A stretch of DNA of 64,000 bases from Paenibacillus sp. OK003 (GCF_900109515.1 NZ_FOBD01000001.1:372001-436000); one strand, 5' to 3'; positions 8,989 to 18,062 are shown, counted from the first letter of the stretch. The notes: generated from the sequence alone by a model not told the origin. Numbers and translations: made by a program.

Positions 8989-9996
8989 ATGAAACTTAGT
9001 GTACTTGAACATGGACATATTAATGAAGGACGGACGGTACAGGATACCCTTCAGGAGACAGTAACTCTTGCTAAACATGCAGATGAACTGGGCTTCTCCC
9101 GCTTCTGGATGTCGGAGCATCACGGCAGCGGGGCACTTTCATTTTCCAGTCCGGAAGTTATGATTGCACACGTTGCAGCACATACCGATCGAATTCGCGT
9201 AGGTTCAGGCGGCGTTATGCTGCCCCATTACAGTGCATATAAAGTTGCCGAGAACTTCCGTTTGCTGGAAGCGCTACACCCCGGTCGAATCGATCTGGGT
9301 ATTGGCAGAGCACCGGGCGGCATGCCGATTGCCAGCAGGGCTCTAAATGAAGGAAAGTCATCGAATGTGCAATTCTTCCCGCAGCAGATTGCCGATCTGG
9401 GTGGATACTTTCATGAACAGCTGCCGGAGGATCACCGTTTTGCTTCCCTAGTAGCGGGACCATCGGTTCCAACGGTACCAGAAGTGTGGTTACTGGGTTC
9501 CAGTTCTGAAGGTGCGCGAATTGCTGCGGCACAAGGGACGGCTTACGCGTTTGCCCAATTTTTCGGAACGCCGGGTGGGGAGGAAGCGATGAAGCATTAT
9601 CGCAGACATTTCAAGCCTTCTATCCTGAATGACAAACCACATTCCATGATTGCGGTGTCGGCATTCTGTGCAGAGACCGAAGAAGCGGCCGCTGAACTGG
9701 CTCGCAGCAATGAGTTATTCTTCCTGCGGCTTGGCCGGGGTCTGGAGCAGAACTCATTCCCATCCCTGGAAACGGTGAACAACTATCCATTTACGGCCAT
9801 GGAGATGGAACAGATCCGTCAACGCCGTTCTTTTTCCATTGTAGGTACACCGGATCAGGTAAAAGACAAAATTACGGCAATGGCTGAACGCTATGAAGCG
9901 GATGAAGTGATTATTGCATCAGCGATTCACTCATTCGAGGATCGTTTGCGTTCATTCAGCCTGATAGCGGAAGCCTTTAATTTAAAGCAGGATTAA
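8989..9996 (+). CDS. LLM-class flavin-dependent oxidoreductase (luciferase-like)
   Basis: 335-residue TIM-barrel protein of the bacterial luciferase-like monooxygenase family, in the single-component subgroup often labelled MsnO8. Recognisable parts are FSRFWMSEHHGSGALSFSSP, the GVMLPHYSAYKVAE segment and HPGRIDLGIGRAPG near the flavin phosphate site, with FSIVGTPDQVKDKI at the C-terminal end. It probably uses reduced FMN to oxidise a small organic substrate; the substrate is unknown. An AAAGGAA ribosome site precedes the ATG. It has no obvious operon partner. Confidence 0.85.
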   Translation: MKLSVLEHGHINEGRTVQDTLQETVTLAKHADELGFSRFWMSEHHGSGALSFSSPEVMIAHVAAHTDRIRVGSGGVMLPHYSAYKVAENFRLLEALHPGRIDLGIGRAPGGMPIASRALNEGKSSNVQFFPQQIADLGGYFHEQLPEDHRFASLVAGPSVPTVPEVWLLGSSSEGARIAAAQGTAYAFAQFFGTPGGEEAMKHYRRHFKPSILNDKPHSMIAVSAFCAETEEAAAELARSNELFFLRLGRGLEQNSFPSLETVNNYPFTAMEMEQIRQRRSFSIVGTPDQVKDKITAMAERYEADEVIIASAIHSFEDRLRSFSLIAEAFNLKQD

Positions 9997-10094
9997 TCGG
10001 TACTGAACGGGAATTAGTATTCTGAAATGGCTGGAGCCTTGTCTTGCAAGGTTCCGGTTATACTCTTGCGTGATCAGGGAGAGGAGAGATTCAC

Positions 10095-10841
10095 ATTCGC
10101 AGATGTGTCATTAGTGATATTCATGGCTGTTACGACGAATTCAATGCTCTGCTTGAGCAGGCAGCATACGATCCGAAGCAGGATGAGCTGATTTTGTTAG
10201 GTGATTATGTCGACCGCGGACCGAAGAGCAAAGAGGTCGTGGAACAGATTATGCAGATGCACGAGCAGTACAACATTATTGTGATTAAAGGAAATCATGA
10301 TGCGATGATGGTCAAGGCGCTGAACCATGATGTCGAAGACTATGACAAACACTGGATTCGCAATGGAGGTTTACAGACCCTGGCCAGCTATGTCGAGGTT
10401 TCTTTGGATGATGAGCAGTTGGACTGGAATGTTTATACTGAAGCCAAACAGTGGCTCCGTACACACTATGAGCATCATCTTCGTTTTTTGGAAAAGCTTC
10501 CCCTTGTATACGAAATTCCTGGTTATATCTTTGTGCATGCCGGGATTAATCCGGATGTGGAGGATTGGCGGACTCAGTCAGAGCGTGACTTCATCTGGAT
10601 TCGGGAGCCGTTCTATTCCAGACCAACCTCGCTCAAGGAGACGGTGGTATTCGGTCACACGCCAGTCAAAAATTTGCATAACGAGCCAGGTGTCTGGTTT
10701 GATCCGAGTGGGGACAAGATTGGCATTGATGGCGGATGTGCTTATGGTGCTCGATTGAACTTGCTGGAGATCAGTGAAGACGGGAGTCTACAGACTCTTT
10801 TTGTGAAAAGAGGAGAGACCCGTCAGGGTCCCGAGGTTTAA
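10095..10841 (+). CDS. PPP-type metallophosphoesterase with apparent ATT start
   Basis: All PPP signature blocks are present: SDIHGCYDEF, LLGDYVDRG, IKGNHDAMM, VHAGINPD and VFGHTP, so it is a di-metal phosphoesterase related to serine/threonine phosphatases and PrpE/ApaH-like enzymes. The essential DIH block lies upstream of the first canonical start codon in this frame (TTG 10194). Back to the in-frame TGA at 10071 the only plausible starts are ATT at 10095 and 10089. ATT 10095 gives MRRCVISDIHG and sits 8 bases after AGGAG, ideal spacing. The gene is therefore given from 10095 (248 residues) with an inferred non-standard initiation codon. Substrate unknown. Confidence 0.82.
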   Translation: MRRCVISDIHGCYDEFNALLEQAAYDPKQDELILLGDYVDRGPKSKEVVEQIMQMHEQYNIIVIKGNHDAMMVKALNHDVEDYDKHWIRNGGLQTLASYVEVSLDDEQLDWNVYTEAKQWLRTHYEHHLRFLEKLPLVYEIPGYIFVHAGINPDVEDWRTQSERDFIWIREPFYSRPTSLKETVVFGHTPVKNLHNEPGVWFDPSGDKIGIDGGCAYGARLNLLEISEDGSLQTLFVKRGETRQGPEV

Positions 10842-10860
10842 TCCACGCGGCGAATTTCAA

Positions 10861-11031
10861 ATAAATCTCTTTAAACATAAGTATAAATTAAATCCCGTTG
10901 AAGCTCTAACCTTTTACTTTCTTGAGAATGTGGATTGGTATACATACCGACAATGGATCGAAGCTGGCGGAACGGCAGAGTTGTGCATTCGTTTACGGAG
11001 TATAAAGGCAAGACCTGACATGATTTTGTAA
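10861..11031 (+). pseudogene. Coding-like 56-codon frame without a canonical start
   Basis: Between the phosphatase and ppaC an open frame runs from 10861 to the TAA at 11029-11031 and encodes a protein-like sequence, including the parts LNPVEALTFYFLENVDWYTY and WIEAGGTAEL. No ATG, GTG or TTG precedes it within the frame except a GTG at 10930; the first plausible codon is ATA 10861, with no clear ribosome site. The frame also reads back into the phosphatase 3' end. It may be a decayed small gene, a gene with a rare start, or a chance frame. The family is not recognised. Confidence 0.35.
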
Positions 11032-11050
11032 TGAATTCGCTGTAAAGGGA

Positions 11051-11079
11051 TTGGAATTAAGCCTTATTAACGCTATAAT
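11051..11079 (+). promoter_or_regulatory. Sigma-A promoter of ppaC
   Basis: TTGGAA at 11051-11056, a 17-base spacer and a perfect TATAAT at 11074-11079, 67 bases before the ppaC start. Confidence 0.75.
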
Positions 11080-11146
11080 CAGTAAGGGTATGATTGAAAT
11101 ATTACATTTTATTCATCTAAATCAGAATTGACGGAGGGCTATTAAT

Positions 11147-12079
11147 ATGGAAAAAGCATTAATCTTCGGTCACAAAAATCCCGATACGGATACGATCTGC
11201 TCGGCCATTGCCTATGCAGACTTGAAAACAAAATTGGGTCAGGACGTTGAAGCTGTTCGTCTCGGCGAAGTAAACGGCGAAACTCAATTTGCATTGGATC
11301 AATTCAAAGTGGCAGCACCACGTCTGATCAAAACAGCAGCTAACGAAGTGAACAAGGTCATCCTGGTTGACCACAATGAGCGTCAGCAAAGTGTCAGCGA
11401 TATTGAGGACGTGACGGTTGTCGAAGTTATCGACCATCACCGGATCGCGAACTTTGAGACAAGCCAGCCTCTGTATTTCCGTGCAGAACCTGTAGGTTGT
11501 ACAGCAACCATTTTGAATAAATTGTACAAAGAAAACGGTGTGGAAATCAGCGCACCGATTGCTGGTCTGATGCTGTCCGCAATCATTTCCGACTCCCTGT
11601 TGTTCAAATCCCCAACATGCACAGAGCAAGATGTAGCAGCAGCCCGTGAACTGGCTGCCATTGCTGGCGTGGATGCAGACAGCTATGGTCTGGATATGCT
11701 GAAAGCGGGCGCGGATCTGAGCCAGAAAACGATTGCTGAACTGATCTCCCTGGACGCGAAAGAATTCGCCATGGGCCAAGCAAAAGTGGAGATTGCACAA
11801 GTGAACGCGGTTGACGTGAATGATGTGCTTGTGAAGCAGCCTGAGCTTGAAGCAGCGATTGAAGCGATTATTTCCAGCAAAGGTCTTGACCTGTTCGTAT
11901 TTGTCGTAACCGACATCCTGAACAACGATTCCGTTGCATTGGCGTATGGTGCTTCCACCAAAGCTGTAGAAAAAGCGTACAATGTAACATTGTCGGATAG
12001 CAGAGCGCTGCTCAAAGGCGTCGTATCCCGCAAATCGCAAATTGTTCCCGTTCTGACCGAAGCGTTCAACTCGTTGTAA
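11147..12079 (+). CDS. ppaC: Manganese-dependent inorganic pyrophosphatase (family II)
   Basis: 310-residue DHH-family enzyme that hydrolyses pyrophosphate to two phosphates in the cytoplasm. Metal and active-site signatures are visible: [33 protein letters not shown] and, in the C-terminal DHHA2 domain, the [12 protein letters not shown] tail. Length and architecture are normal for the family. GGAGGGCTATTAAT precedes the ATG, and a good sigma-A promoter lies at 11051. Transcribed alone, ending at the hairpin near 12145. Confidence 0.95.
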   Translation: MEKALIFGHKNPDTDTICSAIAYADLKTKLGQDVEAVRLGEVNGETQFALDQFKVAAPRLIKTAANEVNKVILVDHNERQQSVSDIEDVTVVEVIDHHRIANFETSQPLYFRAEPVGCTATILNKLYKENGVEISAPIAGLMLSAIISDSLLFKSPTCTEQDVAAARELAAIAGVDADSYGLDMLKAGADLSQKTIAELISLDAKEFAMGQAKVEIAQVNAVDVNDVLVKQPELEAAIEAIISSKGLDLFVFVVTDILNNDSVALAYGASTKAVEKAYNVTLSDSRALLKGVVSRKSQIVPVLTEAFNSL

Positions 12080-12144
12080 GATGCACAAAACCGACGTATA
12101 ACCATTACGTCCAGATATAGAATGAATATTCAGTTACAACATCC

Positions 12145-12185
12145 AAGCCTGCTCTTGATCTGTCATAGGTCAGGACAGGCTTTTG
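12145..12185 (+). terminator. Rho-independent terminator
   Basis: AAGCCTGCTCTTGA and TCAGGACAGGCTT pair imperfectly and are followed by TTTTGTTG, between ppaC and the IF-3-like gene. Confidence 0.65.
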
Positions 12186-12204
12186 TTGTAGAGGAGGATG
12201 TACC

Positions 12205-12696
12205 ATGATCAAAAATGAAAAGATTAAAGCGACTGAAGTGCAGCTGACCGGCCTGGACGGTGAGGATCTGGGCATTATGTCTACTCGTGACGCCCTTGCA
12301 CTTGCGAAGCAGCACAAGGTGGACCTGATCTGTATGTCTCTAATGACCAGCCCGCCACCATGCAAACTGATGGGCGCTGGAGCAGCGAGACAGGAAAAGC
12401 AGCAAGAGAAGAAGAAAGCTGCAAAATCACTGGATAAACGCAAACTGAAGGAGATTCGACTAAACCTGCAAATGGAAGACCACGACCGGGAGACCAAGCA
12501 ATCTCAGGCAGAGCGCATCCTGACGAAGGGGGACTCGGTGAAGCTCGTCATCCAGGTGCATGGAGCCAAGGAAGGAACAGCAGGCAAGGTATGGGCAGAA
12601 CAGCTATGCAAATCTCTGGCCGAGTATGGCAGTAAGACGACGGGTATTCAGGTGAGCGGCAAGCAGGTCGTAGTACAGTTAGATCCCATTGGATAA
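12205..12696 (+). CDS. Divergent translation initiation factor IF-3 paralogue
   Basis: 163 residues with the two-domain IF-3 layout: N-domain (EVQLTGLDGEDLGIMSTRDA, then PPPCKLM), a lysine-rich linker (KQQEKKKAAKS) and C-domain (KLKEIRLNLQMEDHDRETK, ILTKGDSVKLVIQVHG). Housekeeping IF-3 has MDYGKFRYEQ after the N-domain; here this reads MGAGAARQEK, losing the conserved aromatic residues. The usual infC-rpmI-rplT context is also absent, so this is an extra, diverged copy rather than the main infC. IF-3 normally binds the 30S subunit and rejects non-AUG starts; whether this copy modifies that is unknown. Strong GAGGAGG site before ATG 12205. Confidence 0.85.
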   Translation: MIKNEKIKATEVQLTGLDGEDLGIMSTRDALALAKQHKVDLICMSLMTSPPPCKLMGAGAARQEKQQEKKKAAKSLDKRKLKEIRLNLQMEDHDRETKQSQAERILTKGDSVKLVIQVHGAKEGTAGKVWAEQLCKSLAEYGSKTTGIQVSGKQVVVQLDPIG

Positions 12697-12777
12697 TAAC
12701 GATGAACAAAATAAGCTGAATAACATTGAACTATGGGACTATTCGGTCGTTATTGGAAGGCTGTCCCAAATGCTACC

Positions 12778-12823
12778 AAAAACCCCGTAAGCAACAGTTG
12801 ACCTGCCGCTCTACGGGGTTTTT
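12778..12823. terminator. Bidirectional terminator
   Basis: AAAAACCCCGTA and TACGGGGTTTTT form the stem, with A and T runs on both flanks. It serves the IF-3-like gene and the convergent tgl gene. Confidence 0.85.
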
Positions 12824-12882
12824 AGCATGGAATATTGTTATAGTTCTTCCGAACTCCTAATGAAAATCACGCTTCAAGCTGT

Positions 12883-13710
12883 TTAAATTCGCAAGTAACG
12901 GCTGCCGCCGATGCGTACATACAACTGTCCCGGCAAGACCGGAGTAGACGAGGCAGTCTGTGTATTCGCGTTACTGTTCTTGGCGTAGCGGGATAGATAT
13001 AGAAAGTCCGGATAAATAACCGTATCCATTAGATAGGCTGACACTGTACTTCCGGGAATGCGGTTTTGATTGAGTGAACGGATGATTTCTTCCCCGCTTG
13101 CAATTCCGATTCCATGACCATAATATAGATCTTCACGCAGCTTAATGGTATTCTCTCCCTGCCACTCTGGTGTTTCAGGGGAAACGTCCGGATTTTTGAA
13201 GTACAATACATCCCCAGGAAGCGCAGAGTCGCTGCCGTTCTTCTCCGTTAATCTCAAATCGCTGTCATAGTGCCAGTCGTAGAGCAGCAGGTTGCGGAAC
13301 AGTGAATTGAAATCATCTTCCCGAATGCTGTTCAATACTCCGCCATACAGGACAATCACAGTCGCTGTTGCACATTCAAAGGCATACAAATGACCATTCT
13401 TCCAAATATCGCGGATTCCCTCCGCAGGTGTTACCTCAGCCCTTAGCTCAAAGCCTCCTTGATCATTTCGATTCCAATATGCCGCGTTACACCTGGACTT
13501 CTCGAATGAGGCAAAGCTTACCCCGCTTCGATCAAGTGCTTCCGCTGCATCCACCAGAGACTCCCGCAGTGTCCATTCAAAGTGAAGATGATCCATGGAT
13601 TGATATGTGTATACGGTTGAACTGTTCTGTAGTTGCTGTAACCACTGCCATGCAAAAGCAGACCAATCCGAACGGACCAGCTCAATCGGTTGATTCGCAA
13701 CAATGATCAT
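12883..13710 (-). CDS. tgl: Spore-coat protein-glutamine gamma-glutamyltransferase
   Basis: Transglutaminase of the Bacillus Tgl family, which cross-links spore-coat proteins through glutamine-lysine bonds late in sporulation. Catalytic Cys113 lies in LYAFECATATVIVLY, preceded by the conserved FEKSRCNAAYWNRND block; YYGHGIGI fits the His-containing segment. At 275 residues it is about 30 longer than the B. subtilis protein because of a C-terminal tail rich in Asn/Thr/Ser and Pro. The start is ATG 13710, 8 bases after AGGAGG; ATG 13716 is too close. Mother-cell control is expected from family knowledge, but no sigma-K promoter was proven. Confidence 0.9.
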   Translation of the reverse strand: MIIVANQPIELVRSDWSAFAWQWLQQLQNSSTVYTYQSMDHLHFEWTLRESLVDAAEALDRSGVSFASFEKSRCNAAYWNRNDQGGFELRAEVTPAEGIRDIWKNGHLYAFECATATVIVLYGGVLNSIREDDFNSLFRNLLLYDWHYDSDLRLTEKNGSDSALPGDVLYFKNPDVSPETPEWQGENTIKLREDLYYGHGIGIASGEEIIRSLNQNRIPGSTVSAYLMDTVIYPDFLYLSRYAKNSNANTQTASSTPVLPGQLYVRIGGSRYLRI

Positions 13711-13979
13711 AATCATAACCTCCTGTATCCATTTTCAGCCTTGTACAAACGGGTATGCACGCGTATTCTGTAGTATATGACGACACTTATGCGGTTTTGT
13801 ATGTCTACAATGTATAGACAGCATGAAACCCCAATAATAATGTCGATTATTGCCTCGACTTTAGTTGATCTCGTTTATAAAACATTACATTTGGGGTACT
13901 ACTCTTATAGATGAAGTTATGTTCAGGTCGATCTGTTCATACGGAATATATTTAGATTCCCAATAAAGGAGGATATGTG

Positions 13980-16727
13980 GTGTCGAATCCAATTGCAGAG
14001 AATCGCTCTCTGTTCGAACAGTTATACACACATGCACCGATCGGCATTGCTGTTGCCTCGCATGTGAACGGACGTTGGCTCCAGCTTAATCCGGCATTTT
14101 GCGAGATGCTGGGATGCAGTGAAGATGAATTGATTGACTCCCCGATTGTACATATGATTTATGAGGAAGACCTGGAAATGGAGGAGTTTAGATCCAATTT
14201 CTGGGATATGACGAATGGATTAAGTCTGATGTATGAGATCGAGTTACGGTTTAAGCGCAAGGATTCTTCTCTTCTGTGGGCCACAGTACGAGCCTGCATC
14301 GTCAGGGATGAAGTGAGTGGCGAGCCGCTTTATTTGCTTGTGCAGGCAGCGGATATTTCGAAACAGAAGGACGCGGAGAGTCGACTAATTGTACAGCGTA
14401 AGCAGTTGGAAGAGAGCAGTCGAATCTCAAGATTGCTGGCCGAATCCTCGCTTGATCTAATTGCCATACACCAAGCCGACCCAGAGCGGACGTTCAAGTA
14501 CGTATCTCCAGCCAGCAAAAGCATGTTGGGATATGATCCTGAAGAAGTTGTCGGTCAATCTGGCCTGTTCTGCATTCACCCTGACGATGTGGCTCTAGTC
14601 GAAGCTTACGTAGCTGGTCAAATCCAGGGCCTTGCGCCTGATCGAATTAGCTATCGGCTCATGCATAAGGATGGTTCTGTTATATGGGCGGATACCATTA
14701 CCCATTATGTATATGACAAACAGGGAAACCTGCAGGAAATGATCGGAGTGACCCGTGATATCTCAGCGAGCATGCAGCAGCAATTAAGTCTTCAGGAATA
14801 CCAATCCTTGTTTGACTGTAATCCGCTGGGGGTGGCTTCACTGGATCTGGAAGGAAACCTGTTGAAGGCCAATGCAGGTCAGGAGCAGTTGACAGGCCAC
14901 ACCAAGGAGGAACTGCTTAGCCGGCCGTTTGATCATCTTATTGATCCGGTGGACCTGGATAAGACAAGGTATCATTTTGAACAGACCGTAAAAGGAACTG
15001 CACAGAGCTATGAGGTAGGGCTGATTCACAAGAACGGACAGCGTATTGAGACGAGTGTAATTAATGTTCCGATTTTGCTTGAGGATCGCGTCGTTGGCGT
15101 TTATGGAATAACCAGTGATATTACGGAGTCCAAAAGGTATGTAGAGGAAATTGAAAATCTCAGTTACGAGAGGGCATTAATTCTCAATGCCATTTCAGAG
15201 GGAGTTATTGGACTGGACTCGGCGGGCAACCTGATATTTGCTAATCCTGTTGCAACGGAGATGATGGATTTCTGCCCGTCTGAGATGAATGGCAAACCGC
15301 TCGAAGAGATTATGTTACAAATGCAAAGTGAAGGTATCCCTTATCCTTCCAATGGCAATCCGATTCTTCAGGCAGTACGCGAGGGGCGAAGCCTGCCACG
15401 ATCGGAGTCTGTATTTTGGAGACAGGATGGTTCCAGCTTTTTGGCGGAGTATCAACTGAAACCGATTATGGATCAGGGAGACAACCGTGGGGCTGTCCTC
15501 GTTTTCCGCGATATGACATCGGTGAAGGATATCATTCGTGCCAAGGAAGCGGCAGAGCAGGCGGACCGGGCCAAGTCCGAGTTTCTCGCGATCATGAGTC
15601 ATGAGCTTCGTACACCTCTGAATGGAATTATGGGCATGGCCCACCTGTTAAAAGAAACAGAGTTGGACGAGGAGCAGTACGGCTTCGTTGATATCATGAT
15701 TGACAGTGGTGAATCACTGCTGCATATTCTGAATGAGATCTTGGATTTCAGCAAGATTGAAGCAGGTAAAATGGATCTCGAACGCCAACCAGTGGACATT
15801 AAAGCTGTGCTTGGCGGGGTCATGGAACTATTCGCGCTCAGAGCTTCGGAAAAAAATATTGAATTATACTGTGAAATGTCAGATCAGATTCCCGAACGTG
15901 TAAGAGGGGATGAAACACGGATTCGTCAGATTTTGATTAATCTGGTGGGTAATGCCGTCAAATTCACGGAGCAGGGAAGCATCCAGATTCACGTGGACGT
16001 CAAAACCGCGGAGTTTTACGATGACAATCATCTCATCTTGTCATTTTCGGTCAAAGATACGGGGATTGGCATTCCGTTTAACAAGCAGCATCAACTGTTC
16101 CAATCCTTCTCACAGCTCGATCCGGCTATCAATCGTAAATACGGAGGCACAGGCCTGGGACTGGCCATCAGCAAGAAGCTAGTAGAACTGATGGGCGGCG
16201 CCATTGGTGTACAGAGTGAGGCAGGTGAGGGAGCGGATTTCCACTTCACCCTGTTACTTGAACGATGGCAAGACGAATCCAATGATCGGATGGATCCGGC
16301 GTCGGATCACGAGCTGAAGCTGGACCGAACACGTCTGGCAGCGGGAATCAAAATTCTTGTAGCCGAGGATCAGTATCTGAACAGTCATTTGTTGGAGGAA
16401 ATGCTTCGTAAGCTCGGCGGTGTATGTGATATCGTGGAGAATGGTGCAGAAGCGGTGAAATCATTGGAAAGGGAAACCTACGACCTTCTCTTCATGGACA
16501 TCCAAATGCCGGTTATGGATGGGATTGAAGCGACCTGCCGAATTAGGAAAACCCACCCTGAAATTCCAGTCATTGCTGCCATCACGGCATTTGCAGGAGC
16601 GAACGACCGTGAAGCCTGTCTGAAATGCGGCATGCAAGACTTTATCAGCAAACCGTTCAGCTCTGCGGAAATAAGTCGTGTGCTAAACACATGGGTTCCT
16701 TACATTCGGTCCCGGCATGAACGCTGA
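13980..16727 (+). CDS. Soluble multi-PAS hybrid sensor histidine kinase
   Basis: About 915 residues: four PAS-type sensor domains in series (roughly 10-125, 145-265, 275-390, 405-510), HisKA with phospho-acceptor His541 in MSHELRTPLNGIMGM, HATPase_c (NLVGNAVKFTEQG, DTGIGIP, GGTGLGLAIS), then a C-terminal receiver with phospho-acceptor Asp840 (DLLFMDIQMPVMDG) and the ITAF and ISKPF motifs. No membrane segments are seen, so it senses a cytoplasmic cue. No Hpt domain or partner regulator is adjacent; it is an orphan whose output is unknown. GTG 13980 is favoured over GTG 13977 by spacing from AAAGGAGG. Divergent from tgl, with a terminator at 16759. Confidence 0.92.
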   Translation: MSNPIAENRSLFEQLYTHAPIGIAVASHVNGRWLQLNPAFCEMLGCSEDELIDSPIVHMIYEEDLEMEEFRSNFWDMTNGLSLMYEIELRFKRKDSSLLWATVRACIVRDEVSGEPLYLLVQAADISKQKDAESRLIVQRKQLEESSRISRLLAESSLDLIAIHQADPERTFKYVSPASKSMLGYDPEEVVGQSGLFCIHPDDVALVEAYVAGQIQGLAPDRISYRLMHKDGSVIWADTITHYVYDKQGNLQEMIGVTRDISASMQQQLSLQEYQSLFDCNPLGVASLDLEGNLLKANAGQEQLTGHTKEELLSRPFDHLIDPVDLDKTRYHFEQTVKGTAQSYEVGLIHKNGQRIETSVINVPILLEDRVVGVYGITSDITESKRYVEEIENLSYERALILNAISEGVIGLDSAGNLIFANPVATEMMDFCPSEMNGKPLEEIMLQMQSEGIPYPSNGNPILQAVREGRSLPRSESVFWRQDGSSFLAEYQLKPIMDQGDNRGAVLVFRDMTSVKDIIRAKEAAEQADRAKSEFLAIMSHELRTPLNGIMGMAHLLKETELDEEQYGFVDIMIDSGESLLHILNEILDFSKIEAGKMDLERQPVDIKAVLGGVMELFALRASEKNIELYCEMSDQIPERVRGDETRIRQILINLVGNAVKFTEQGSIQIHVDVKTAEFYDDNHLILSFSVKDTGIGIPFNKQHQLFQSFSQLDPAINRKYGGTGLGLAISKKLVELMGGAIGVQSEAGEGADFHFTLLLERWQDESNDRMDPASDHELKLDRTRLAAGIKILVAEDQYLNSHLLEEMLRKLGGVCDIVENGAEAVKSLERETYDLLFMDIQMPVMDGIEATCRIRKTHPEIPVIAAITAFAGANDREACLKCGMQDFISKPFSSAEISRVLNTWVPYIRSRHER

Positions 16728-16758
16728 AGGGCGTCTGCACTGTGTATAAAGGAATAAA

Positions 16759-16797
16759 AAAATAACCTGCCCCCCCATTGAGGGAGCAGGTTATTTT
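16759..16797. terminator. Bidirectional terminator
   Basis: AAAATAACCTGC and GCAGGTTATTTT stem between the convergent kinase gene and the KhtT-like gene. Confidence 0.85.
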
Positions 16798-16826
16798 ACA
16801 TACTGTCAGTATAACCCTGACAGATG

Positions 16827-17039
16827 TCAGGACCATCCTCCAATTAACCCGGAAAGGGTTACACACTCGTCATCTTCCAGTTCTGCAATTAGGGTAAGTT
16901 CTTCGTTGTCATTGGGGTCCACCGAGAACAATTCACGGCGTCCGTCTTCGTGGACAATAATGACTAACTTATTACCGCTTTTTGTATCAAACTGGTACTT
17001 CACTCCGATACCAGGCAATGGGCATTCCCGGATATTCAT
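16827..17039 (-). CDS. Stand-alone KhtT N-terminal-domain protein
   Basis: 70 residues resembling the N-terminal domain of KhtT, the regulatory subunit of the KhtU potassium/proton antiporter: MNIRECPLPGIGVKYQFDT, IIVHEDGRRELF and a closing LSGLIGGW. In full-length KhtT (about 165 residues) this is followed by an RCK_C nucleotide-binding domain; here a TGA comes directly after GGWS and the terminator follows, so that domain is absent. No antiporter gene is nearby. The start is ATG 17039 behind GAGGTG. It may be a truncated remnant still with good coding quality, or a free regulatory domain. Confidence 0.75.
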   Translation of the reverse strand: MNIRECPLPGIGVKYQFDTKSGNKLVIIVHEDGRRELFSVDPNDNEELTLIAELEDDECVTLSGLIGGWS

Positions 17040-17181
17040 GAAACCTGTCACCTCTTTAGCTTTTCCATAGTTAAGTTAACCGTTCACACAGTACGGATGT
17101 ATTCTACTATCCATAACACCGTTTGGCAAGTCGGAAATGAAATAGTAATCATTTCCTACAAGCTTCCTGAGCTGTGGTTAG

Positions 17182-17922
17182 TTATGCATTCCGACTCTGT
17201 CGGGTTCTTCTGCGACGGACCATAAACCAGATAAGTAATGCAATGATCAGCACCAAGGCAATGCCCCCCGTAATTATGATATTCCGAATATTCGGGACCT
17301 GTATGGTCAAATCCAGCTTATTCGTATTCAGTGGGGAGACGTGCCAAACTAGGGTTTTTCCATGATCTTCGACCAGATCTGCATTGGAATCCTGTGCCTT
17401 GATCGGCAGCGTTAGCTTGAAATCAAAATTGACATCTTTCAGCAGCAGGTTTTTGAGGAATCCGGGAACCTTGTTAATTTGGTCTTTGACCTCACCATCG
17501 GGTATGGTCTGCATCAGGTCTGCTTCCGCAGCAATATGCAATTTGGAAGTAAAAAATCCAGGTGTAGTGGATTGCTCCACCTTTATTCCATCAGGCAGAT
17601 CCGACGTGCTGAACGTAGAGACGGTATTACTTTTCTCATAATGGGTCGTCGCTTTGAGTTGTGTCCGATCTCCCTGGTCCGAAACTTCGGCCTGGAAATT
17701 ATTCTGCTTCAACGTATTTGCGAGCATTGTCATGAGATTGTCTTGTCCCATCATTCCCAGGGCTGAGTCGGTTACGCTCAGATTTAGGGCCAGATCCGAT
17801 GAACCGTCCATATTAACCGTGACATGAGCTTCACCATCAGCACAGGCGGATAGTATAAACAGCATAAGAGTTAGTAAAAAAGCGAGTAATAGCTGACGAT
17901 AATAGGGTATGCGAGTCGACAT
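17182..17922 (-). CDS. DUF3153-type membrane-anchored lipoprotein
   Basis: 246 residues with an N-terminal signal segment ending in the lipobox LFILSACAD, an extracellular beta-rich region beginning HVTVNMDGSSDLALNL, and a C-terminal membrane helix (IIITGGIALVLIIALLIWF) followed by a basic tail (RRRRTRQ). This matches the DUF3153 lipoproteins of Firmicutes, whose function is not known. It would be anchored at both ends and exposed outside the membrane. AGAAAGG lies before the ATG. Single gene on the minus strand. Confidence 0.85.
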   Translation of the reverse strand: MSTRIPYYRQLLLAFLLTLMLFILSACADGEAHVTVNMDGSSDLALNLSVTDSALGMMGQDNLMTMLANTLKQNNFQAEVSDQGDRTQLKATTHYEKSNTVSTFSTSDLPDGIKVEQSTTPGFFTSKLHIAAEADLMQTIPDGEVKDQINKVPGFLKNLLLKDVNFDFKLTLPIKAQDSNADLVEDHGKTLVWHVSPLNTNKLDLTIQVPNIRNIIITGGIALVLIIALLIWFMVRRRRTRQSRNA

Positions 17923-18062
17923 TCAGTTCAAACCTTTCTTCGTATAATCCAATTCCAATTCGTAGAAGTATAGTATACACCGTAAGGATGGCGTATGAAA
18001 ATTTGTTCACTACAAGAGCGAGGTAAATCGTCCGCTATGATATAATATATCTTTAAAATTAA

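Noticed and set aside
10033..10055. GGAGCCTTG/CAAGGTTCC hairpin after the luciferase-like gene
   Set aside because: The stem is fair but no T run follows, so it was not listed as a terminator.
11159..12088. 309-codon frame antisense to ppaC
   Set aside because: It is a shadow of the ppaC coding sequence, rich in Cys and Arg as expected for an antisense frame, and has no ribosome site.
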